Of a stretch of DNA of 64,000 nt, positions 23,101-35,000 are shown piece by piece (position 1 is the first letter of the stretch; every line of letters starts with the position of its first letter). The position numbers and the translations under genes are program-made. Under the pieces are notes generated by a model. The model was given only the letters and a program-made list of their open reading frames with translations, was not told where the DNA came from and ran no database searches. This DNA is from Romanomermis culicivorax (lineage: Eukaryota; Nematoda; Enoplea; Mermithida; Mermithidae). Location: the NCBI GenBank assembly GCA_963922205.1, contig CAWUHX010000324.1:124001-188000 (forward strand), read 5' to 3'.

Positions 23101-26100
23101 CGTAGACTGGGGTTTCGCGTTTCGGACTCTTTCTATTTTCTTGTTGGTCAAACAATGATCCCCCTCGATCCCTTCGAGTTTGGCTGAAGGATTTTGAATC
23201 ACTAAAAGTAACCAAAAAATAAAAACGGTACTTTGGAAATAAAACTGTGTTTAGTTATTCGCTCACACCTGAAGAAAGGTGTTCACCTGGTTATTGTACT
23301 TTCGACTTGTTATTAAACATAATACAGAATATATTTCAAATTTTCAGGATATGAGCCTTCTTTATCATAAAGTAGCTTTCGATTACAACTTTTTACAACA
23401 AAGTTTACAACGAGTAGCCATAGGTGACGAATTTACACATAACCTAATAAGAATTTACGTCAAATTGTACGAAACCGATTTGTTGGACAAAACTTTAGCT
23501 CTTACTATTCAAAGATCAGATTATATGTTTCATCAGCCGATTTCAACGCCACAAATAAACGATCGACGTCGTCGCATATTGTGTCTCAAACAAGTAGAAG
23601 TCAATAATATTGCATCGAGTTTCGCTGGTATATCCAGCCGTGTGACGAAATTACACAAATATCTATTGCGACGTTTTGCCGATCAACTGAAACTCGATTA
23701 TAACAAAATACCGGATAATGACGCTTTGTGCACTGTAGCTGGAGGGCTGACTGCTGCTTGGGAATATTACAACACAAAATATGGTACCAGCGATACTTGC
23801 ATCCTTGTCGTAGTTGAAGACTTAAACAGGTAAAATAAAAAAGTTATTGATTCTTTAAATCGTTCCGCGTATTTTCTGAGATGGAATCATAGGATCAATA
23901 ACTTTTACTGGAAAACTAGATGAAATTCGCCAAATAACAATTCGTACGGTCACGAAAAATGTCTGATGACCTACTGAATTGAAGTTATATAGTCTTCGAG
24001 CAGAAAATATAAAAACATACATATTGAATACACCTGCGAATTCCGAAGCGTCTTGTATTATGACTTCTTCCAATCAAGGTTCCTTTTATTGGTCTGGTAA
24101 AGGTCATTGCTGTTCAATCCGATATTTCGCTCCCTAAATTATATTTTCCGTGGTCAGAAGTTGACGGTTCTGTTTTAGCATTAGATCCGAAACATGAATC
24201 CTATCGAGGTTCGCGAAATTTCAGGAATCGATCAATAACTTTACAAATAGCAGATTCGATACTTGGTTTCTAGTTTTCCTGATTTCAAGTCCTCTATGTA
24301 TATGATAATTTTTAATGAACTTCGTGATTTAAATTGTATGAAGTGATCGTTAAAATTTTTATCGCTCCAAATGTTGAATCCAAAGATTTACTTCTTTCTC
24401 TTTTTAGTTTTTTTTCTGTTCTTTCGCAGAAGTTCCATAATTCTTTGATATTAGCTAAGAAAGTCTTGCGAGAAGGGACTCCCTTCTGGCATGACTTTTT
24501 CGGCCCTAACACAGAGGCTCCCTCCGACAGAGCCTCTGTGTTAGGGCCACAAAACGCGGTCCCACCCGACCCGCCTAGGTCCCTCTCTCAGCTTGGGCCC
24601 AGCCCGACCCCGTGTCGAGCCAAAAAAGTTCGGCCTGTAAAAGTCCGATTTGTTAAAGTGTGTCGCAATAATTAAAAAAATTGTGATAATGCAAAATCGA
24701 AGTCAATATATGAAAATATACCATATCAATTTTTCAGAACTGATTCTCTGTCATAAATTTGTAATATATCTTGTGCTGAAACTACACTTACTCTCAGTAC
24801 TGGAAGTTGCCAATTTAATTCCGTAGAATTCTTTCGCAGTCTAAAAATTTTTGAATTTTGCTAATGCAAGCTTTCCACATTTCTAAAATGATTACTACAT
24901 CATCGGAATAAGATAACGACAGAAGCCGTTGAAGAATTTCGATTCTCTGTTGCTTGCATGGAGCTGGTGTCTAATACTCTAGCTGCACTGCAGCTTAAAC
25001 TGTAGCAGAACTATTGTCTCTTTTTTAGTAAATTCTTCCAACTTATGAATCCGAAAAGCAAGTACTATTTTATATTTGCATCATTTTCTGTTAAGCCTCA
25101 CGTTGTTTGGAACTGAAAATTTGTGACAACATCCCATTAACACACAGAAATTTTTTGAATAAAAAATTCTAAAATAAATAAAAATAAAAAAATAAAAATT
25201 GTGAAAAAATTGTTGAAGATTTTCAAGTCATTTCTTTTGCCGCTAAAGGGCTGTTCACATTAAATCGTACAACAACACATATCAAGAAACAGAAAATTAT
25301 CGATCTTACTGGCAATGTTATAACATACATAGTTAAGCCATAGTTGAAATACACCTCAAATTTCTCGATTTATTTTATGTGTAAGAGTTAAGCGAGGCTT
25401 AAGCTAGAGCATAAGCAGCAGCTTAAGTGTCTACCGTGGAACCGGCCTTTGATTTTTGAGTTTCGGTTGCATGTCTTCGATATGATTTTTGCATTTTACC
25501 CCGTAAAATGATTGGATTGCTGAAAAATTGCACCCCTTATCAATTAAATAAATAATGAAAATATTCATGATTCAGCCTTCTAGGATATCAAAATCCAAAA
25601 TTTTTTGCGCTGGAATTGATGACTTTAATTCCAAGGTTATGTGTTTGCAGTGAAATTTTTTTAAATACTCTTTATGCTTTAAATAATTTGAAAATCAGAA
25701 ATATCTAAACCATTTTATGTATACTTTTATTTCTGAATTAGAATTCAAAAAATTAATTTTTTCAATTATTGGTTTGCTCATGCAATATTAAGTTGTTCAA
25801 ATTCGAAAACGCATAAATAAAGCATATGTCCATATTTTTGAGTGAAAAGACGACTAATTTTCTCTCGGCCGGATCGACCGGGCTGCCCGTGCAAGTCTCT
25901 ACTTTGTGTATCTCATGTTCGAAGGATGGACTCAGAACATCGAGTCCCGGCTCTGAATATCGAGGAGACGAACTATCTCATTGAAGTTCAATCATTTATG
26001 TATTTTAGCTGACTGTGTAGGATATCCTTCTTGGTCGCATGCCCCATTTTTCCACTCTACTTTTTGTTCTGTAGTCATCAACATTCACTTTTTATTCTAG

Positions 26101-28337
26101 AAATGTCACTGATCAACGAGCTATTGAAGAAGAAATTTTGAAACGTAGTAATTATATTGTCAAAATTGTGCGTGCGACGTTTTCGGAATGTCATCAAAAC
26201 ATGCAGTACGACGAAACCAACCGTATACTAAAAATCAAATCAAAAGATGACAAATTTAGCTGTGAAATCGGAGTTATTTACTTTCGTACGGGTTATATTC
26301 CGCAACAATACGCCGACGAAAACGCCTGGACGGTGAGGCAGACGATGGAGATGTCGCGGGCAGTAAAGTGCCCTTGGATTGGTGCTCATTTGGCCGGAAC
26401 GAAGAAAATACAACAAATTTTGGCAGGTTAGACGTTGAAATTCATTCGCCTAAACATTTATAGACTCTTTGAAATTTTTAGCCAAAGAAAATATTCGATT
26501 TTTTTTCCCCGAGGAAAGTCAATCTATTATACGCGAGAAGTTATGTGACACATTCGTCGGACTTTATGGTTTAGAGAAAAACGACGAAAACACCGATACA
26601 ATTGTTCGGCGAGCTTGCCGCGATTACCATCAATTCGTTTTGAAACCGCAACTTGAAGGTTCGGCCTGAAAATTTTACGTCTTCCCAAATGTGAAATAAA
26701 AATATTGAAACACATACCTACACCAGGGTTTTTTTCCGCACCAGTCGTTCCGCATCTTGCGGAAATCGGTCAGAAAAATTTCCGCACCATCATTATAAAC
26801 CACTAAAAACATTTAAAAATTTCCGTTCCGTGCGGAAAACGCTCAAAAAATTTTTTGCACGACCCCAAAAAACTCCGCACTGTGCGGAAAAAAATCCCTG
26901 TACCTACATACAAAATTTTTGTTGTAAGGCTGCATTAAAGTATGCGGCTCTATATCAATGCTTTTTCTCGAACTTTCGTTGAAATATAATTTTTATCCGG
27001 AATGTTCACCGAACACTAGTGATGTGCGTCGGATATCCGGACGGGTATTTTGAAAAACGGAAATCCGGATGTGAAAAAATATCCGGATATTTTCACTGTT
27101 CAAAAAAGAAGTAAAGGTTACTGAGAAGTTGGGTGCTACATTTTTACACGAAGTTTCAGCAACAAAACAACAAAAGGTTCAAATTATATAAGTGTATATA
27201 CTGTTCATATACTATTCACTGCATCATATATTATTCGCTGCAGATTTTTTTGGCACGAGTCCCGTTAGCATTCGTGCTAACGAATAAATATTTCATAGGC
27301 ACAGTTGGCACCGGTGAAAATAATACTCCGTTGGTGTCAAACTAATGTGCAAGTTTGTCAATTCTGATAACATGTTTTTTTGTATTGACTCATGGAATTA
27401 TGCTTGATATTGGTACTTTTAAAAGGAATAAGACTTTCACCTGATTCTAATTAAATCAGTTCATTCTTACATTATGCACTTGATGAGTTGACCGACAAGT
27501 AAATATTCAGTAGTTAGTTTGACAGTAATACTTTTAGGAATCGCTAAATTCGCATTCTGTCTCGATAAACGTTTACATCTTTTCATTGTATCTGGAACCA
27601 TTTATGAAAACGACGATTTGTCATTTTTCACCACAATTTTGTGATATTCTTAACTCTCTTCTCGAAATTTTTTCGAAAATGTCTCCCTTTGAGTCATAGG
27701 CACCGTGCTAAAAAAAAACCCTGCTATATGTATACGCTACATCACATTTGGCATACTAAACCAATCTTGAGAATCCTATTGTAAAAGCGTTGTGTAAACG
27801 ACTTTAACAGTGATTAATGCAGTCTGTCTTCGATTAAGAAGCATAAAAAAAGATTTTACCTCTGTGCAAACAACATTAAAAATATCCGTACATCCGAAGG
27901 TGGAAAAAACACGGATATCCGAATATGAAAGTTTCTCCGGGGCACATCACTATTGAACACGCCTTCAAGTGTATCAGTTTTATCTATTTTTGTAAGGTGG
28001 CGGAAACAACTTCTACGGCATGGATATTAAAGACAAACTAGAAAAAATGACCGACGATCAGCGAGAATCCTACATTTTAATGGACAGAATTCATCCCAGG
28101 ATTGTTCGCAATCGGCCAATCGTAGCCAGCGATTGCGCTTTGCGTATGAAAAGGCCTTTCTTTTGCGATATGGTCAACGAATTGGGGACTTTTGGCTATT
28201 TTTTAAGCGACGGTCCAAACAATATTTTGGTTAATTACGCCGGCGGGTATTTGCTAAGGACGAAAAAAGTGTCCAATGACGAAGGCGGAGTTATGGCCGG
28301 CGCGTCGGCGATCGATAGCCCATATTTCCTAGACTAA
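15081..28337 (+). CDS. gss-1: Glutathione synthetase (eukaryotic type), 6 exons
   Basis: The enzyme makes glutathione from gamma-glutamylcysteine, glycine and ATP in the cytosol. Exons: 15081-15197, 21851-21976, 23348-23829, 26101-26426, 26482-26658, 27997-28337. All junctions are GT/AG and the frame stays open for 522 residues; the human enzyme has 474. Family landmarks appear in order: IPF-type segment HISFTILPS (about 70), QRSDYM (about 137), Mg-binding [12 protein letters not shown] (about 165), [31 protein letters not shown] glycine-rich loop (about 410), and C-terminal LLRTK and [19 protein letters not shown] acceptor ends at 15060, 20 nt before the start codon, and could be a trans-splice site. 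Intron 1 is 6.65 kb and most introns hold transposons. Exon 1 (acidic, [16 protein letters not shown]) is the least certain call. Confidence 0.92.
18215..19240. repeat. Minisatellite, about 97-bp unit, 10 copies
   Basis: The word TAAACAAGCG or a close variant starts at 18271, 18368, 18466, 18564, 18661, 18762, 18860, 18956 and 19053, with a decayed unit before 19216. Each unit also has GGAAGGGGTTTTCGACCA and ACACAAAAAATTATCCCG. Several reading frames stay open across it only because the unit is repeated. Confidence 0.9.
19497..21075. mobile_element. 1.58-kb element with terminal inverted repeats of about 190 bp
   Basis: The left end TGCCCCGATGGGGCAGAAAA is mirrored at 21061-21075, and the match continues inward for about 190 bp (for example TCGAAGCAAGTATATTCTCC). 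The tip is itself palindromic. Flanking GAAAA on both sides may be a target duplication but is low complexity. The 126-codon minus frame at 19604-19984 has no recognised domain. Confidence 0.75.
20312..20697. mobile_element. Possible nested MITE with GTTGCACTAA ends
   Basis: CTCAGTTGCACTAA near 20317 faces TTAGTGCAACCGAC near 20679. Inside, AGATAATCTCGAAC and GTTGAGATTATCCTC are also opposed. The ends are diverged and no clean target duplication was found. Confidence 0.35.
22390..22700. repeat. Fragment related to the element at 47455-48605
   Basis: The order GATCTGCAACTTGGGGAA, TTGCACAG, TTTGCTCACTCTAAAATT, GAGTTTTGGGTGAGAAA, GGTGCCTAGCGCC matches 47490-47730. It lies in intron 2 of glutathione synthetase (21977-23347). 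The rest of that intron shows opposed AGGATTCCTACA (22013) and TGTAGGAACCCTG (22963) ends that may bound another element. Confidence 0.5.
23830..26100 (+). other. Intron 3 of glutathione synthetase
   Basis: The donor GTAAAA follows AG and the acceptor TTTATTCTAG ends at 26100. It contains the GC-rich hairpin at 24502-24548. I see no gene in the rest of the intron. Confidence 0.7.
24502..24548. repeat. Perfect 19-bp stem hairpin, 9-nt loop
   Basis: GGCCCTAACACAGAGGCTC and its exact complement are separated by CCTCCGACA. It sits in a GC-rich island (about 24475-24640) within a very AT-rich intron of glutathione synthetase. It could be a small foldback element end or an RNA hairpin. Confidence 0.7.
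26723..26900. mobile_element. 178-bp hAT-like MITE with exact 8-bp target duplication
   Basis: The ends are CCAGGGTTTTTTTCCGCAC and GTGCGGAAAAAAATCCCTG. TACCTACA flanks both sides (26715-26722 and 26901-26908). It lies in intron 5 of glutathione synthetase. Confidence 0.88.
27017..27952. mobile_element. hAT-like element with TAGTGATGTGC ends
   Basis: TAGTGATGTGCGTCGGATAT on the left faces GGCACATCACTA on the right, and further ATATCCG motifs are opposed inside. The flanks CCGAACAC and TTGAACAC match at 6 of 8 positions, fitting an older insertion. It lies 116 bp after the MITE at 26723-26900, in the same intron. Confidence 0.7.
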
Positions 28338-31300
28338 AGCGATAGTGAAGGTTTAGTCGTGTGAGCGGATCAGGTATAACTTAAGATGACAGGAGAAGTA
28401 TCTCACAAGTTTTGTTGAATTCAGAAAAAACCATGTTGATTTTTAAAAAATACCGTCCATTCTGAGTATTTTCAAATTTTTGGCCCAAATAAGTTTTTTA
28501 TGCCTCAATTTTTTCTATGGCGCATGGAGCAGATCAAAGTTTCCGTGTTATATATGTATAGCTGAACTTAAAAACGGTATATTTCTTCGGATATAATTGC
28601 AAGCGAAGTAAACTGTATCGAAAAAATTCGACACTTGCCCGGCACGATATTTATCATAAAAATACATGAATATAAAATATTATTTCAATGTCCACAAATA
28701 AATTTCTTAGATTGTCTATTTGTTTATTTTTGTTTTATGGTGCGGGTCTCACTTTTATCGCCGAGTGTTCTTTAGCTTATTTGTTTTTTTACATAATTTC
28801 AAACAACGAATTTTTAAATTTTGTTCGTTCTCCGAATTGTTTTTATTCCAGATTTCATGTTTTACGAGTATATTTTTAGTCGTTACCATAACGATAATAA
28901 TAGTAATAAATCAGTATACGATAGAAGCTAGACTTTATGACTATAAGCTTACTCGTAGACTTAAGAGATGGGCCTGTTCCCCTTCCTGGTGACATACATA
29001 GTATAACTAGGGGAAAGTGCCATAATCTCCTTCCCAAAAATCACCGGCCGTATGAATACATGTAACGGAACTCATTGAGAGTTCATTTTTAAAGAAAAAA
29101 GATCCGTTGTTTATTCAAAAAGTCCGGAAAACGGTTCAAGAAATAGTAATTTTTGTGTTAAAAGCCATGAAAATATATATCATGGCGCGAAGCGACGAGA
29201 AAACTGACAATTTTGAATCTATTTAGTTCACAAATGACGATTTTCTACAGGAAATTTACCTTCTTCAGTTTTTTCAACCGGAAGGAGCTTCCTATGGCTG
29301 ATCCATCTCAGCCATAGAAATGGCAAATATCGAGGAGAGTCACCGTGTGGCTAGTCATATGAATTTCTGGGAGATTCTTATGGCACTTCCTCCCAATTAA
29401 ATGCATCCCCCAAGATTTGCCAATTATATGGCTGAAATTGGCTTGCTATAGGAACCTCATGTTTTTGGTCGAAATAACTGAAAAAGGCATTTTTTGATTT
29501 AGGCATTTTTGAGCAAAAACGGTAAAGAATGACAATTTTTGGCGTTTCGCGCCAAAAACAGATATTTTTACGACTTTTTAGATAAAAATGGCTGTTTTTC
29601 AAACTGTTTCTCACACTTTTTGGGCAAAAAAACGAAATTTCTTTTCTTCAGTGAGCTCTCTGAAAATTTTGGGCAATCGATGAACCCACCCGCAAAAAAA
29701 GTTGCTTTTCTCCCTAGGGTTTGAAGCTCCGTTACGTGCGTGCCTGGTGACCATCATAGCAATGATTATCAGTTAGCTAAGACAATGTGGTTAACGTGGG
29801 CAAAAAAAATACCGCTATTTTGCAATACTTCTATTGACAAGTTGAGCAGTCGTGATGTTTTTTCGCTCCTCCTATCGAGCCCCCGATTCCAAGGAAGTGA
29901 TTTTGGCAAAGTCGGCTCTACGCTTGATTCTAGAGATAAAGTTCAATTTGGCATTTTTAACATTTTACAGTGTTTTAAACCTTTTAAGTCGACTTTTTTG
30001 GAAAGTCAATAAATTTTGTTTCTTTTTACTTTACTTGACTTTCGGCGCACTTTGGTTCAATGGTGCCGTTTCTCAAAATAACGAGTTATATGTAATGTTG
30101 AAGGAAAAAAATCGCAAATTATAAAAATTTTTTTCAATCATTTTCAGTACGAAAACAAGTTTTGGGAGTTTGAAACTAAAGAAAGGCATTTAGGTGCATT
30201 TTAGAATTAAAAATAAAAATGAAATAAAAATATCGCGAAGCGCAATCAGGATAATAATCTTTAGCGTGATCACCACTTATCAATCACCCTTTGATGGTTT
30301 TCATAAATTAAGATATGTAGCTTACTGACCTCAGTTTTTCACAAATCTTCAGTATTTTGTTTGGCTTTAGGCAAAAGTCGACTTGGCGTTTTTTCTTGGA
30401 ACCGACTTAAATTTAAGTCGATTTTGGGATTTTAGAGCTTTCTTGTAACCTGCTGCAGAAATAAATTCTTGACCGCTATGTCGAACTAATGCAACATTGA
30501 CATGCTATCTAAGTTGTTAAAGGCTAAAAGCACGTTGTGTTTGCTCTAGTCCAGTCCAGTGCGTTACTGTAATTGTATTATTATCATCTACTTCACTTGA
30601 TTACTCCTGCTCTGGTTTGGATACAGTAATATAATTCTCATCATTCAATAGCCACATGAAAGTTCCCCTAGATTGGTATATAATTTTTTTACAAACATCT
30701 TAGACTATGAGAGTTTTAGAATTAAAGTTTAATCGGTTACATTCTTTTAAATTAAAATTTAAATAAATGCTCATTTGACTTGACTTGATGCAACTTTAAA
30801 TGAGGTTCATGTCGTTAGCTGTGCGCTTTATGGTTTAATATACAACTCACAGTTAAGAATGCAAGACTGCTGCTGTAGTTGTACAGAAATGACAAACTCC
30901 ATAATTTGAAACATAAATGGAAAAAAATGCCAAAACTTATACTCGAAACGATCATTTTCTGATCATAAATGTTTAAAAATTGCAATATTTTTTTGTTGAG
31001 CATACTGCTTCATTGCCCGTCGGAAAAGTACTATTGAAGTTCAACCTAACTCCTCTCATAACGAACCGATTTTGATCCTATGAAGTTTAGTTTTACAGGA
31101 TAAGAGTAGTCAAGCGGGTAAGCGCAAAATTTGGGCAAATACACAACCAATGGCAACATGCCCACGCGTTTATACAGGCGGTACATATTTTAGTCATTAC
31201 TCCACTCCAGACCAGTTGTACTCGTATCGATATAGGTCATCGAACCGAAAATTGAGTTATTCAATTGACCATTCCTAAATTCGTTTAGAGGATCGATACG

Positions 31301-31760
31301 TCTATTCACATGATAATTTTCGGCCTTGTTAGAACTTTGTTTACCACTTATATTGTATTAACTTCATTTTATTGTCGGTCGATCATAGTCGAAATTTATT
31401 GCCGTCACAAAAGCTTTTTCCAGCTCAACAATTACACAGGAGTTAATATTATACGGTTCCAGGCTACTGTAATTAACTGTTCACCGATAGTACTTCTTTT
31501 TTCCCGGTTTTCTACACGGGAAAATTTTATAAACTACACGCATCTAAAGTTAGCATCAAATCTTCGAACAATTAACGCTATGGTTACCACTCATGTACAA
31601 AAACGTTGCATCAATTGATGCATGGTTTTTGCAATATTGATGATGTGTTTCAGATTTTTAGAATCTTCGAGCAAAATATGTCTTGAAATGGAAGAAATTG
31701 AGAAAAACTAGCGTACGCTACAGTATGGCCAATTATGGTAAGAGGTTTTATTGCTTTTAG
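28338..31760. other. 3' flank of glutathione synthetase and unassigned spacer
   Basis: The first AATAAA after the stop is near 28695. GGCGCgaaGCGAC and GGCGtttCGCGCC palindromes lie at 29184 and 29541. The short frames here show no recognisable protein. I see nothing else. Confidence 0.5.
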
Positions 31761-31813
31761 CCTTACGTTCTCGAAGTTGTCTGGATGTTCAGGTTCCTTC
31801 TAGTGTCTGCTAT

Positions 31814-31885
31814 ATGGAAAATGAGTCTGCATATACCAGAGAATCAACTTATAAACATAACGATCATGAAGAAACGACCATTATT
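31814..31885 (+). CDS. Candidate alternative first exon of the TWK channel
   Basis: After a GCTTTTAG acceptor ending at 31760, the frame is open and includes ATG at 31814, giving MENESAYTRESTYKHN and ending TTII before a GTTAGT donor at 31886. It ends in phase 0, so it can join exon 2 at 34780 in frame, just as the exon at 32055-32183 does. Joining it to the acceptor at 31984 would hit stops. This is inference from frame and splice signals only. Confidence 0.4.
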
Positions 31886-32054
31886 GTTAGTATGTATATT
31901 TTTATGAAAAAATTTTTCCCTCCCATTCCCAAGCGACTCATTTGCATAATCTGTCCGCTTTCTCAAAACTGTGTACTTTTTCAGACGAGGCTCAAATTTA
32001 GCCTAATTTAGATCGGTCTATTGAAAATTTTCGGACGAAAATTTTACTGTTTTT

Positions 32055-35000
32055 ATGGATAATAAAAAAATGGGAGACGATCAAGCTGGAGAAGAATTTG
32101 AAGATATAAGGACCACTGCTGGGGCGGAAACATTGGAAAATGAGGACGAAGATGGGAGCAAGAAAAAAGGTGACTGGAAGAAGGTGAGTTTATAGAACTC
32201 TTCCTTAAGTGTTCTAAGAATTGAAAATACAGTGCTGATATAGATGCTTCGTATGTTTTTTAGTTCAGAATTCAGTAAATGACGTTGGATTAGTTAAGTT
32301 TTAGAGAATTAAAGTCGAATTAAGATTTCAGGGTAAATAAGAGATGACTACCTTTTGTAGGTATTTTAGCATAACAACGTGCTAAGATATGATCTCTGCT
32401 TGGAAATAGGTCAAATCTGATCCGCAGAAGATCAGAGGATACCAGGACGGAGTTTTATAAGCGTACTAAATAATCAATAATGCATATAACTAACGATTAA
32501 TTTCCTTCAATTAACTAATTTTTCACGGCATCATGTTCTTATGAATGACTACGTCAACATTATACCGAAAACAGCTTTAGTGCCACTTAGTCCATAGTTA
32601 ACTGAACTGTAAATCGATTAGTAGTTTTATGAAACCTAGCCCAGAGCTAGTTTAATCATACTTTAAGAGGCATCTTGCTAACGACACATACTCAAATCGT
32701 CGCAACTGTCTACTATTAAGAATAATATATATAGTATGTTCTTTAAAAAACGCTTACAAATAAAAAAGTGACACAAATCAGTGCTGTCGTCAAAATCAGT
32801 TACGTAGACCTCTTACACTAAAATTTTTCAGTGGAAAAATTATTGAAGGTTAGGTCAGTATGTTCACAAGCTTCCAGTCCTATATGATATATTGTTTATC
32901 AGCAAATCGTGAAAATTTGAAACACTACTTGCTTGCCACTTTCATTATTTGGAAGCATTTCAAGAAAAACAGACCATAGTTCTCAAAAATTCGCAACACA
33001 TGGACATCGGTAGCAGGAGGAATCTACAGTAGATCAAAACCTACAGTTTCCTTTGAGATTTGTGGATGGATCAAATAACCCAACTTGGTCAAAGAACTTC
33101 CCAATTTTTAACTCTATCGATTGAATGTTATGTCGTCGTATTTGTTTTACATATTTGATGAGTGAAGTTGAGTCGAAGAATAATAATTTGATTGCCGTTA
33201 AGTACAGTTAATTTTCCAGCCGATCATTGGATCAATAGGTCTCGGTTGAACTGTTATCCTCAATATTTTCCTTCTCTGTTGCAAAAGATGATCGACACTC
33301 CCAAGAGAATGTCCAGAGTTAATATTTTGATCTCCTCTTGAATAAATGATTTGTCTGTGTGGATAAGAAAGCTTTTTTGTGGCAAATAAAAAAATAAAAA
33401 TTATTTCTACAAGCATGAGAAGACAGCGAGTGTGATTTTTTCTGCTGTCAAAATGTTGTGACAGTGTTATGCTGCTAGAAAAAACAATCGTGTATTGTTA
33501 TTTGCAGGCTTCCTCCACTCTTTTTCTATCCTCCTAAACTCGAACCTCATTTCCAAAGCTAATGATACTTATTTGGCTTATATTAGCTTATCAAGGAGGA
33601 GAAAGCTTGCTGATGGTGTGGCTTCTCAAAAAACACATTAGAATTGGAGAGAATTACGGTACGCAGATAGAAACCACTTAAAAGTCCCCAAACGTACAAC
33701 ACGTAGCATTTGCCCCTTCTGGACTTCAAAAAGAAAACCGTTATCTTCAATAGCCGTTGATGAAAGCAAAAAATGCAGGATAAAACTTTGTCAAAGTTCG
33801 TCTGACGTCTGATTCGTTCAAAGTATTCAAATAGCTCCTCAAGTTGTTCCGAAAGGCTTAGTTTCGAGACTCTTAGGTATTGAAATAAATTTGTAGATTT
33901 TCAGATCGAGTTGACTTTACTGGCGGACATAGTTTACTGTAATTATTTTTACAACCGCTTTTTGCATGCAGCTTGACTCGGTAGCTGCAACAAACAAAAT
34001 AACCTACCACAATTTTGGAGTAAAAAATTCGATAGCAAAATGTTCGTGGGAAAGATTTTCATGCTGGTACTTATTCTTATTTTTATTTCTCAATCTACAT
34101 ACTGTAGATGCCAGATTATAGGATCGAATTCTTTCACTCGATTCAAATCAGCATTAATCTTAATGAATTTTATTTCAAAATAGGAGATTTTTAATAAAAT
34201 GTTTTTTATAATCTAAACATTTAGATGGGATGATGAATACTCACGTATAGGAGGACTGGTTGATAATATGGAGTTGAGGAAAGAGAGCGTCTATGGCATG
34301 ATGTCAGTTAGATATTTACGCAAGACTGAGACGCATGACATATATACAGTATTATTGCGCTTTATTACACACGATGGAACATTTTAGTAGACAGTCTTCC
34401 TCCTCATTCTGGCTCCAGTTTGTAGAAATAAATTTTTTTTCCTCATTGTAACTAGTTCTTAAAAGGAAATGGAATGAATTTTCGATGAGGATTAAAAAAT
34501 CGAATTATGAAATGAATCGAGTCGAATGAATCATAAAATCTAATCAAATAATTCTACTCGTGTCCTAAAACATAATTTTCTCTCCAGAATTGCTCAACAA
34601 TCTATTTCAGATTTTCACTGCCACATATAGGACTACAATTCATCACGCTGTTTTCCTTTTTCTGGAAAAATCTATATTTCTATCAATTTTGTCATATTTT
34701 ATATCCATTCGGTTTAGAACGGTCAATTTTCATTTTCACTGCCCCAAATGATATGCACTTGTTTTTTCCTTTTGGACAGAAGTTACAAATTTTCCTCGTA
34801 CACGGCACTTTGATCTTGGTCATGATATCATACGCTTTTGTTGGCTCTCTTATTTTTCACGGCATCGAATTTCCGCATGAAAATGACCGGAAAAATAAAG
34901 GATTGATGAGAATCAAAGCTCTCAGGTAATTTGTGGTGCTGTTCTTAAGATAAATATGATGTAGTCGAACTGCAGTCAAAACAAAAAAAGATTCATGATG

